Of a stretch of 7,721 nt of DNA, positions 1 through 5,311 are shown piece by piece. The stretch is from an uncultured Ruminococcus sp. Lineage in GTDB: Bacteria; Bacillota; Clostridia; Oscillospirales; Ruminococcaceae. The translations under genes and the position numbers were made by a program. The stretch covers positions 1 to 7,721 of the forward strand of contig CALESG010000135.1 in NCBI GenBank assembly GCA_937907215.1, in the 5' to 3' direction. A model generated the notes under the pieces. The model was given only the letters and a program-made list of their open reading frames with translations. It made no database searches and had not been told where the DNA came from. Position 1 is the stretch's first letter; every line of letters starts with the position of its first letter.

Positions 1-2
1 TT

Positions 3-260
3 ATGAATTGGATATTCACTGCAATGCCTGATAATAGCCTCGGCACAGCAACTGTTATTATTACAGAAATAATATATTACATCATAGCAATTGTTGGAAT
101 GGTATTTTGGATCATGGAACTAAGAAAATCAAGATTACCGGTCAATACAATACGTCAAAGCTGCAGAGGTATGCGTATTGCTCTTACATCACCTTTACTT
201 GTAGCTGCTGCTGCTTTTCATATGCTTATAGCAATATTGGCAATATTCATACAAAACTAA
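3..260 (+). CDS. Small two-helix membrane protein, unknown function (possibly the C-terminal end of a longer protein)
   Basis: I do not recognise this 85-residue product. It has two strongly hydrophobic stretches, about residues 15-39 and 59-83. They are joined by a basic loop (R41, K42, R44, R51, R55, R58), which by the positive-inside rule suggests a cytoplasmic loop with both termini outside. No signal peptide cleavage site, catalytic motif or metal-binding cluster is visible. The ATG lies two bases from the window edge, so no ribosome binding site can be checked, and this may be an internal methionine of a larger membrane protein. The stop codon is followed after 8 nt by a 17-bp hairpin. 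The reading frame is probably real, because the alternating hydrophobic and basic pattern is coherent and no better frame covers the region. Its role cannot be inferred from the neighbours. Confidence 0.6.
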   Translation: MNWIFTAMPDNSLGTATVIITEIIYYIIAIVGMVFWIMELRKSRLPVNTIRQSCRGMRIALTSPLLVAAAAFHMLIAILAIFIQN

Positions 261-268
261 AAACTAAA

Positions 269-309
269 AATGCCGTACAAAAATTTTAATCTAATTTTTG
301 CACGGCATT
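269..309. terminator. Strong 17-bp hairpin terminator between the membrane-protein ORF and pduL
   Basis: The arms are 269-285 and 293-309 with a 7-nt loop. Sixteen of 17 positions are Watson-Crick. The exception (277 against 301) is A-C on the plus strand but a G-U wobble on the minus strand. On the minus strand the stem is followed by a U-rich tail (TTTTAGTTTTTAG), while the plus-strand tail is weak. It sits just after the stop of the plus-strand ORF, so it may act in both directions, but the sequence fits leftward termination better. Confidence 0.75.
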
Positions 310-336
310 ACTTTAATGTTAAATTAAAGAAAACTA

Positions 337-365
337 TTGACGAAAAGAGCAGAATGTAGTAAAAT
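337..365 (+). promoter_or_regulatory. Probable sigma-A promoter of pduL
   Basis: TTGACG at 337-342 (5 of 6 to the -35 consensus) is separated by 17 nt from TAAAAT at 360-365 (5 of 6 to the -10 consensus). Transcription would start near 372, giving a leader of about 74 nt before the pduL start. A possible second promoter lies just downstream: TTGCAA at 371-376, an 18-nt spacer, and a perfect TATAAT at 395-400. Confidence 0.65.
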
Positions 366-432
366 AATAATTGCAAGTAAGAATTTATTCTAATTATAAT
401 CACTTTAATAAGGATAATTTCTAAAATATATT

Positions 433-437
433 GGAGG
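433..437 (+). promoter_or_regulatory. Ribosome binding site that fixes the pduL start
   Basis: GGAGG lies 8 nt upstream of the ATG at 446. A TTG at 431 is in frame, but it overlaps this site and would leave no Shine-Dalgarno of its own, so the ATG is the start. Confidence 0.85.
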
Positions 438-445
438 TAATTCTC

Positions 446-1027
446 ATGTCAAAAAAATTTATAGTTGAAACATCTGCAAGACACGTACATCTTACTGCGG
501 AACATTTCGCAGTACTGTTCGGTGAGGGTAAAGAACTTACTGTTAAGAAAATGCTTTCTCAGCCTGGTCAATTTGCCAGCGAAGAAAGAGTAACAGTTAT
601 TGGTCCTAAAAAAGAAATGCCAAATGTTTCTATTTTAGGTCCATTCAGAAATGCTACACAGGTTGAGCTTTCTGCAACAGATGCACGTTCTATTGGCATT
701 GCTGCTCCTATCCGTGAATCCGGTGATGTTGCCGATTCAGGTGCCTGTAAGATCGTAGGTCCATGCGGTGAGATTGAAATAAGCGAAGGCGTTATTGTAG
801 CAAAGCGTCACATTCACCTGACTCCTGAAGACGCAGCAGAAATGGGCGTTAAGGATAAGGACGTAGTATGGGTAAAGGTTGATACAGACGGCAGAAAGGC
901 TATTCTTGGCGATGTAGTATGTCGTGTTTCCGAAAACTATGCAACTGCAATGCATATTGATACAGATGAATCAAATGCTATCAGTGCTTCCCGTGACCTT
1001 ATGGGTGAGATCGTAACTGTAGGCTAA
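446..1027 (+). CDS. pduL: PduL-type phosphate acyltransferase (phosphotransacetylase/phosphotransbutyrylase role uncertain)
   Basis: This 193-residue protein belongs to the PduL family, which interconverts acyl-CoA plus phosphate with acyl-phosphate plus CoA and is unrelated to classical Pta. The two repeated beta-barrel halves are visible, each opening with a His-X-His motif: TSARHVHLT (H13, H15) and AKRHIHLTPED (H122, H124). H170 and E74 match the remaining metal ligands. R68 in LGPFRNATQVELS matches the conserved arginine thought to contact phosphate. These positions align at a near-constant offset with the di-zinc site I recall from the R. palustris enzyme. The protein starts directly at the core fold, with no N-terminal amphipathic encapsulation helix, and no microcompartment shell gene is nearby. 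It is therefore probably a cytosolic enzyme making acetyl-phosphate (or another acyl-phosphate) for ATP formation with an acyl kinase. Substrate preference cannot be read from sequence. It has its own promoter and is convergent to clpX. Confidence 0.93.
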   Translation: MSKKFIVETSARHVHLTAEHFAVLFGEGKELTVKKMLSQPGQFASEERVTVIGPKKEMPNVSILGPFRNATQVELSATDARSIGIAAPIRESGDVADSGACKIVGPCGEIEISEGVIVAKRHIHLTPEDAAEMGVKDKDVVWVKVDTDGRKAILGDVVCRVSENYATAMHIDTDESNAISASRDLMGEIVTVG

Positions 1028-1080
1028 GAATAAATAGCAATCTATAATAATACACTCTCTACATAATATAATAAGATATA

Positions 1081-1124
1081 ACAAGGCTTTCTGCCATGCA
1101 CTTTGCACAAGCAGAAAGCCTTGT
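1081..1124. terminator. Terminator shared by convergent pduL and clpX
   Basis: The arms 1081-1094 and 1111-1124 are perfectly complementary over 14 bp around a 16-nt loop, which could form a small inner stem (TGC/GCA). On the plus strand a U-rich tail (TCTTTAT) follows, as expected for terminating pduL. It lies 27 nt beyond the clpX stop on the other strand and can plausibly terminate that transcript too, although the minus-strand tail is less U-rich. Confidence 0.88.
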
Positions 1125-1150
1125 TCTTTATAAAAAATAAAATTCAAAAA

Positions 1151-2413
1151 TCAAATAACATTTCCCGATTCATCATAAACTATCGGAGCAGAACCATTTT
1201 CAATACACGCTTTATTTACAACAACCTTTTTTGCATTCTCGGAAGAAGGCACATTATACATAGTTTCCATGAGTATATCTTCAATAATACCACGAAGTCC
1301 TCTTGCACCTGTCTTACGCTCTATAGCCTTTTCAGCAATGCATTTAAGAGCCTCTTCTTCAATAACAAGTTCTATATTATCGTAATTAAAAAGCTTCTTA
1401 TACTGCTTTATAAGAGCGTTTTTAGGCTCTGTAAGTATTCTTACAAGAGCATTCTCATCAAGGTCATCAAGTGTAGTGATAATAGGAAGTCTGCCTACAA
1501 GCTCAGGAACTAAACCAAATTTAACAAGATCATGAGAAGTAACCTTGCGGAAAATATTAGCCTGTTCCTCTCTCTTATTTGAGATCTCAGCTCCAAATCC
1601 CAACGAAGATGGTGTCATTCTCTTTTGTATAAGCTTCTCAAGTCCATCAAATGCACCGCCGCATATAAAGAGAATGTTCTTTGTATTCACATGAATAAAC
1701 TCTTGATTAGGATGCTTTCTTCCGCCCTGTGGAGGAACATTTGACACCGTACCTTCAATAATCTTGAGTAATGCCTGCTGTACGCCTTCACCGCTTACAT
1801 CTCTTGTAAGAGATGTGTTTTCAGACTTACGTGCAATCTTATCTATTTCATCAATATAAATTATTCCACGCTCCGCAGCTTCAACGTTAAAATCAGCTGC
1901 TTGCAGTAAGCGTACAAGAACGTTTTCCACATCATCGCCAACATAACCAGCTTCTGTAATTGTAGTAGCATCTGCAATTGCAAATGGAACATCCAGTATT
2001 CTGGCAAGCGTCTGTGCAAGAAAAGTCTTTCCGACACCTGTAGGTCCAAGCATAAGAATATTACTCTTCTGAAGTTCTACATCATCACCATTATCCTGAT
2101 TCATGATTCTTTTGTAATGATTATAAACTGAAACAGAAAGAGCCATCTTAGCATTGTCCTGACCAATAACATATTCATCCAGAACTTTCTTTATTTCAAC
2201 AGGTTTTAAAAGTTTTACACTTTCCGGCTTCTTTGATCCTTTTCTCTTCTTCTCTGCCTTGTACTCCACAGTAAGACCGTTGCTTTCAAGCATATCATAA
2301 CAATAACAAATACATCTGTCACAGATATTAACATTTCCAGCGGAAAACATACTATTTGTCATTTCCTCGGATCTGCCGCAAAAATTGCATTGTTTTAATG
2401 AATTTTCTTCCAT
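1151..2413 (-). CDS. clpX: ClpX, AAA+ unfoldase subunit of the ClpXP protease
   Basis: ClpX forms a cytosolic hexamer that recognises, unfolds and threads tagged substrates into ClpP using ATP. The 420-residue length is normal. In order, I see an N-terminal zinc-binding domain with four cysteines (C9, C12, C31, C34), then Walker A GPTGVGKT (123-130). Next come the pore-1 loop GYVG (156-159), Walker B IIYIDE (184-189, catalytic E189) and the RKH substrate-entry loop (232-234). These are followed by the LGF loop (271-273) that docks on ClpP, an arginine-finger candidate R308 in VGRLP, and the sensor-2 motif GARGLR (369-374, R371). No key residue is missing. It lies 9 nt downstream of clpP, and its AAGGAG site touches the clpP stop codon, which fits co-translation of the protease partners. 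The linker after the zinc domain (about 51-66) is lysine-rich. Confidence 0.98.
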   Translation of the reverse strand: MEENSLKQCNFCGRSEEMTNSMFSAGNVNICDRCICYCYDMLESNGLTVEYKAEKKRKGSKKPESVKLLKPVEIKKVLDEYVIGQDNAKMALSVSVYNHYKRIMNQDNGDDVELQKSNILMLGPTGVGKTFLAQTLARILDVPFAIADATTITEAGYVGDDVENVLVRLLQAADFNVEAAERGIIYIDEIDKIARKSENTSLTRDVSGEGVQQALLKIIEGTVSNVPPQGGRKHPNQEFIHVNTKNILFICGGAFDGLEKLIQKRMTPSSLGFGAEISNKREEQANIFRKVTSHDLVKFGLVPELVGRLPIITTLDDLDENALVRILTEPKNALIKQYKKLFNYDNIELVIEEEALKCIAEKAIERKTGARGLRGIIEDILMETMYNVPSSENAKKVVVNKACIENGSAPIVYDESGNVI

Positions 2414-2418
2414 ATCTG

Positions 2419-2424
2419 CTCCTT
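2419..2424 (-). promoter_or_regulatory. clpX ribosome binding site overlapping the clpP stop codon
   Basis: AAGGAG (minus strand) sits 5 nt before the clpX ATG. Its first two bases are part of the clpP TAA stop (2423-2425). This arrangement suggests translational coupling between clpP and clpX. Confidence 0.8.
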
Positions 2425-3013
2425 ATCTGTTTACGATAACTTTGTCAATCAGACCATACTCCTTAGCCTCATCGGCATACATATAATTATCTCTCTCGGT
2501 ATCGATCTCTATCTGCTCAAGGCTCTTGCCTGTATTAGCAGCAAGAATTTCATTGAGTCGCTGACGTGTTCTTACCAAATGATCAGAATGTATCTTAATA
2601 TCAGTACACTGACCTGACAAGCCACCTGAAATAAGCGGCTGATGTATCATAATTTCGCTGCTGGGTAAAGCAATTCTTTTTCCCTTAGCACCTGAAGAAA
2701 GCAGGAATGCACCCATTGATGCAGCCATACCGATGCATATGGTTGATACATCGCACTTAATATAGTTCATTGTATCGTAAATTGCCATCCCGGCTGTACA
2801 TGAACCACCAGGACTATTTATATAAAGTGAAATATCTTTTTCAGCGTCCTGACTTTCCAAATACAAAAGCTGTGCAATTACAACACTTGCAGAGGCATCT
2901 GTTACCTGATCGCAAAGCATTACAATACGATCATTGAGAAGACGTGAGAAAATATCATACGAACGCTCTCCTCTTCCTGACTGTTCAACAACGTATGGAA
3001 TAAAACTACTCAT
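2423..3013 (-). CDS. clpP: ClpP, serine protease subunit of the ClpXP/ClpCP proteases
   Basis: ClpP assembles into a double heptameric ring that degrades polypeptides fed by ClpX or ClpC. With the ATG at 3013 the protein is 196 residues and begins MSSFIPYVVEQSGRGERSYD, matching the usual family N-terminus. The catalytic triad is intact: S99 in GMAASMGAF, H124 in MIHQP and D175 in DTERDN. The oxyanion region INSPGGS (65-71) is conserved. The frame is open back to a TTG at 3037, but family length and an AAGGG site 9 nt upstream favour 3013; ATGs at 3022 and 3019 lie too close to that site. An unusual point is the segment after the catalytic His, HQPLISGGLSGQ, two residues longer than the common HQPLGGAQGQ form, lying at the base of the handle region. 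It follows tig across a hairpin-containing gap and precedes clpX, with which it should work. Confidence 0.97.
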   Translation of the reverse strand: MSSFIPYVVEQSGRGERSYDIFSRLLNDRIVMLCDQVTDASASVVIAQLLYLESQDAEKDISLYINSPGGSCTAGMAIYDTMNYIKCDVSTICIGMAASMGAFLLSSGAKGKRIALPSSEIMIHQPLISGGLSGQCTDIKIHSDHLVRTRQRLNEILAANTGKSLEQIEIDTERDNYMYADEAKEYGLIDKVIVNR

Positions 3014-3022
3014 GGTCATCAT

Positions 3023-3027
3023 CCCTT
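3023..3027 (-). promoter_or_regulatory. Ribosome binding site deciding the clpP start
   Basis: AAGGG (minus strand) lies 9 nt before the ATG at 3013. It falls inside the longer in-frame extension, which argues against the TTG at 3037 as the start. Confidence 0.6.
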
Positions 3028-3043
3028 CATTCAACAAAATTCT

Positions 3044-3059
3044 GCCGGAATATACCGGC
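3044..3059 (-). other. Small GC hairpin in the clpP leader
   Basis: GCCGG and CCGGC pair over 5 bp around a 6-nt TATATT loop, about 16 nt upstream of the clpP ribosome binding site. A short T-run (GAATTTTG) follows on the minus strand. It could be a weak attenuator or only a stabilising structure. Confidence 0.4.
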
Positions 3060-3080
3060 GTATTACGTTTTTATAAATAT

Positions 3081-3116
3081 TACAGCAGGGCGAACATATG
3101 TCCGCCCTTTGCTATA
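3081..3116 (-). terminator. Long imperfect hairpin after tig: partial terminator or intercistronic processing structure
   Basis: On the minus strand TATAGC pairs with GCTGTA (outer 6 bp). An AA bulge follows, then AGGGCGGA pairs with TTCGCCCT (inner 8 bp) around a CATATG loop. Both non-Watson-Crick pairs are G-U on the minus strand and would be A-C on the plus strand, so the structure belongs to the tig-clpP transcript. The downstream sequence (ATATTTATAAAAA) is AT-rich but not a clean U-run, so termination is probably incomplete. Confidence 0.6.
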
Positions 3117-3136
3117 ATTATCACTTTTTATGCTGA

Positions 3137-4459
3137 TTATTCAGCAGCTTTCTCTTCTTCGTTATCTTCCTTTTTAGAATTGTCGACAACTGCTGTTTCT
3201 TTGACAATATCCATAGCCTTTGTTACCAGCATATCTGTCTTGAATTCATCCATAGGAATACGAGCCTTTACAACATCAAGAGAAAGATTGTTCTCTTCTG
3301 CAAGCTTTGTAAGCTCAGCATCAACTTCTTCATCAGTAAGCTCAATATTTTCAAGCTCTGCGATCTTTTCAAGAGCCAGACGAAGTTTAACTTCATTTTC
3401 AGCTCTTTCAAGATAAGTAGCCTTAAGTGCATCAGCATCCATACCTGTATACTGAAGATAAAGATCCATATCAAGACCGTTCTGCTTGAGCTGTGAAGCA
3501 AAGCTGTTCATCAGTGTATCAGCACGATTCTCAAACATGCAATGTGGAATAGGATCCTGAACCTTGGCAATAAGAGATTCAATAAGAGCATTTTCAAATG
3601 CAGACTGTGCAGAAGCATTTGCATTCTCTTCCAGCTTGTTTTTAATATCTGCCTTAAGTTCATCAACTGTATCGAAATCAGAAGCATCCTTTACAAACTC
3701 ATCATCAAGTTCAGGCAGTTCTTCACATGAAATGCTGTTTATAAGGCACTTGAAAACAGCTTCCTTACCAGCATAATCTGTCATCTGATAGTTTTCTGGG
3801 AATGTTACAACAACGTCAAAATCTTCGCCTATGTTGTGACCTGCAACCTGCTCTTCAAAGCCAGGAATAAACTGACCGCTGCCAAGTTTCAGCTGGAAGT
3901 TTTCACCCTTGCCACCTTCAAATGCTGTATCGCCAAAGAAACCTTCAAAGTTTATTTCAACTTCATCGCCCATCTGAGCAGCTCTGTCATCAATAGATAC
4001 AACTCTTGCATTTCTCTGAAGCATAGACTTGATCTGATTATCAATATCTTCATCTGTTACTTCACGTACTTCCTTAGGAGCAGACATACCCTTATAATCT
4101 GCAATATTGATTACAGGCTTTGTAACACATACGATCTTAAGAGTTGCTCCGTTTTCTCTATCAGCAGACAGCAGCTCAACCTTTGGAGCATCAACGATCT
4201 CAATACCAGATTCAGCAATAACGCTATACATTTCCATATTCAGAACCATATTTATAGCCTGCTCATAGAAAACATTTTCACCAAATGCATTCTCACACAT
4301 TTTTCTTGGAACTTTGCCCTTACGGAATCCAGGCAGAGATATATTCTTCTTTTCATACTGATAAGCAGCCTCCAGAGCCTTTTCAAAAGACTCAGCATCG
4401 ATCTCAACAGTAAGTTCGGACATATTGATGTCAGTTTTTTCATTTGACTTTAAAATCAT
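3137..4459 (-). CDS. tig: Trigger factor, ribosome-associated chaperone and peptidyl-prolyl isomerase
   Basis: Trigger factor binds near the ribosomal exit tunnel and shields nascent chains. From the ATG at 4459 the protein has 440 residues, normal for the family. The N-terminal ribosome-binding domain carries the signature loop GFRKGKVPR (about 44-52). An FKBP-type isomerase domain follows at about 160-245, with GDEVEINFEGF near its start and LGSGQFIPGFEEQVAG in the middle (193-207). The remainder is the helical chaperone domain, ending in an acidic tail rich in Glu and Lys (about 429-440). The frame extends to an ATG at 4474, but that codon overlaps a GGAGG site placed 8 nt before 4459, and the family usually begins near MxLKS. 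It is the first gene of the tig-clpP-clpX group, with its own extended -10 promoter and a structured leader. Confidence 0.98.
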   Translation of the reverse strand: MILKSNEKTDINMSELTVEIDAESFEKALEAAYQYEKKNISLPGFRKGKVPRKMCENAFGENVFYEQAINMVLNMEMYSVIAESGIEIVDAPKVELLSADRENGATLKIVCVTKPVINIADYKGMSAPKEVREVTDEDIDNQIKSMLQRNARVVSIDDRAAQMGDEVEINFEGFFGDTAFEGGKGENFQLKLGSGQFIPGFEEQVAGHNIGEDFDVVVTFPENYQMTDYAGKEAVFKCLINSISCEELPELDDEFVKDASDFDTVDELKADIKNKLEENANASAQSAFENALIESLIAKVQDPIPHCMFENRADTLMNSFASQLKQNGLDMDLYLQYTGMDADALKATYLERAENEVKLRLALEKIAELENIELTDEEVDAELTKLAEENNLSLDVVKARIPMDEFKTDMLVTKAMDIVKETAVVDNSKKEDNEEEKAAE

Positions 4460-4467
4460 CTTGATTT

Positions 4468-4472
4468 CCTCC
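4468..4472 (-). promoter_or_regulatory. Ribosome binding site that fixes the tig start
   Basis: GGAGG (minus strand) is 8 nt upstream of the ATG at 4459 and overlaps the sequence just after the competing in-frame ATG at 4474, ruling the latter out as the main start. Confidence 0.85.
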
Positions 4473-4499
4473 ATTATTTAAATCTATTGTAAGTATAAA

Positions 4500-4526
4500 C
4501 CTTGCAAGCACTTTACCCTTGCAAAA
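4500..4526 (-). other. Stem-loop in the tig 5' leader
   Basis: On the minus strand TTGCAAG (4524-4518) pairs with CTTGCAA (4508-4502) across a 9-nt loop. Two further U-G pairs extend it to 9 bp. The extension pairs only in the minus-strand RNA. It lies between the predicted transcription start (near 4544) and the tig ribosome binding site. No known riboswitch or protein-binding consensus was recognised. Confidence 0.5.
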
Positions 4527-4550
4527 GCATCCTTCAATACACACTTATTT

Positions 4551-4579
4551 ATTATAACATATATAATAAAGTTTGACCA
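4551..4579 (-). promoter_or_regulatory. Extended -10 sigma-A promoter of tig-clpP-clpX
   Basis: A perfect TATAAT (minus strand, 4556-4551) is preceded by TGT, giving the extended -10 form TGnTATAAT. After a 17-nt spacer upstream there is TGGTCA (4579-4574), 4 of 6 to the -35 consensus. Transcription would start near 4544, leaving a leader of about 85 nt. Confidence 0.75.
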
Positions 4580-4612
4580 GTGAATTTTTGCACTTCTCCA
4601 TTTATCACAAAT

Positions 4613-5305
4613 TTACATTATTTTCTTTGGAATAAAATGTAAATAATCACTGCTTATCATTTCCATTCTTGTTTCTTCATACATTCCTTGAAAAGCATGA
4701 ATGTGACCTTTGCCATGAACATGACCATAATAACAATTCTGCACCTTATATTTATGGAGAACTTCTAAAATATCACAATTATAAGAATTTCCATAAATAG
4801 GCGGATAGTGAAGAAACACGATCGGACAAAGATCTTGTTTCAATGCAGACTGAATGGAAACTTCCAGCCTTTGAACTTCTCTTGCAAGAACCTTTGCATC
4901 TGACGATTCACCGGGCATATTTACCCAGCCTCTTGTTCCGCAAATTCCATATTTACCATCATAATCATAATGATTATTGTGAAGAATATAAATACTGTCA
5001 TACCCCTTTGATTCAAAGAAGTTTTCCATCTTTCTAAGAGAATTCCACCAGTAATCGTGATTGCCTTTTAGAATAATTTTTCTACCTGGCAAACTATTTA
5101 CAAATGCAAAATCAGCATCAGATTGTTCAAGATTCATTCCCCATGATAAATCTCCTGGAAGCACAACCGTATCCTCAGTCTTCACATTATCAAGCCAGCT
5201 TTTTTTCAAAAGCTCCTGATAATCTTTCCAGCCGCCAAAAATATCCATCGGCTTGCTTGGAACTCCCAAAGATAAATGCAAATCTCCAATGACAAATAAG
5301 CTCAT
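4613..5305 (-). CDS. Calcineurin-like metallophosphoesterase (predicted phosphohydrolase, COG1768-like)
   Basis: This 230-residue protein has the full set of dinuclear metallophosphoesterase motifs: GDLHL (D8, H10), GDLSWG (D52), GNHDYWW (N82, H83, D84), FLHYPP (H166) and GHVHG (H195, H197). All metal-binding and catalytic positions expected for the fold are present, so a divalent-metal phosphomonoesterase or phosphodiesterase is likely. The FGGWKDY and GNHDYWW context resembles the uncharacterised predicted phosphohydrolases of COG1768, from memory of the family. The physiological substrate is unknown, and no signal peptide or membrane segment is visible, so it should be cytosolic. It begins 6 nt after the thrC stop and has no recognisable Shine-Dalgarno (AAAAAGAT precedes the ATG), so translation is probably coupled to thrC. 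The link to threonine synthesis is positional only. Confidence 0.92.
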   Translation of the reverse strand: MSLFVIGDLHLSLGVPSKPMDIFGGWKDYQELLKKSWLDNVKTEDTVVLPGDLSWGMNLEQSDADFAFVNSLPGRKIILKGNHDYWWNSLRKMENFFESKGYDSIYILHNNHYDYDGKYGICGTRGWVNMPGESSDAKVLAREVQRLEVSIQSALKQDLCPIVFLHYPPIYGNSYNCDILEVLHKYKVQNCYYGHVHGKGHIHAFQGMYEETRMEMISSDYLHFIPKKIM

Positions 5306-5311
5306 ATCTTT

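Noticed and set aside
431..445. TTG start extending pduL by five codons
   Set aside because: The TTG overlaps the GGAGG site that serves the ATG at 446.
737..955. 72-residue minus-strand frame under pduL
   Set aside because: Considered as a product for the leftward terminator at 269-309, but it has no promoter or ribosome binding site and is opposite conserved pduL codons.
1103..1513. 136-residue plus-strand frame opposite the clpX end
   Set aside because: It begins inside the terminator hairpin and is antisense to conserved clpX; composition (Ile, Asn, Phe, Lys, Tyr) is that of AT-rich noise.
3014..3037. TTG start extending clpP by eight codons
   Set aside because: The extension contains the AAGGG site for the ATG at 3013 and is not seen in the ClpP family N-terminus.
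2934..3416. 160-residue serine-rich plus-strand frame
   Set aside because: Its serine richness is the reverse reading of tig and clpP codons; it spans two real genes and their gap and shows no domain.
3836..4447. 203-residue plus-strand frame opposite tig
   Set aside because: It lies wholly antisense to a well-conserved trigger factor, has no ribosome binding site or family features, and is explained as a shadow of tig codon usage.
4573..4578. Plus-strand -35-like TTGACC
   Set aside because: No -10-like hexamer lies 16-18 nt downstream on the plus strand; the same bases are better explained as part of the minus-strand tig promoter region.
4570..4612. Terminator after the metallophosphoesterase
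   Set aside because: Only a 4-bp AGTG/CACT stem with no U-run is visible, so no intrinsic terminator can be supported here and readthrough into tig is possible.
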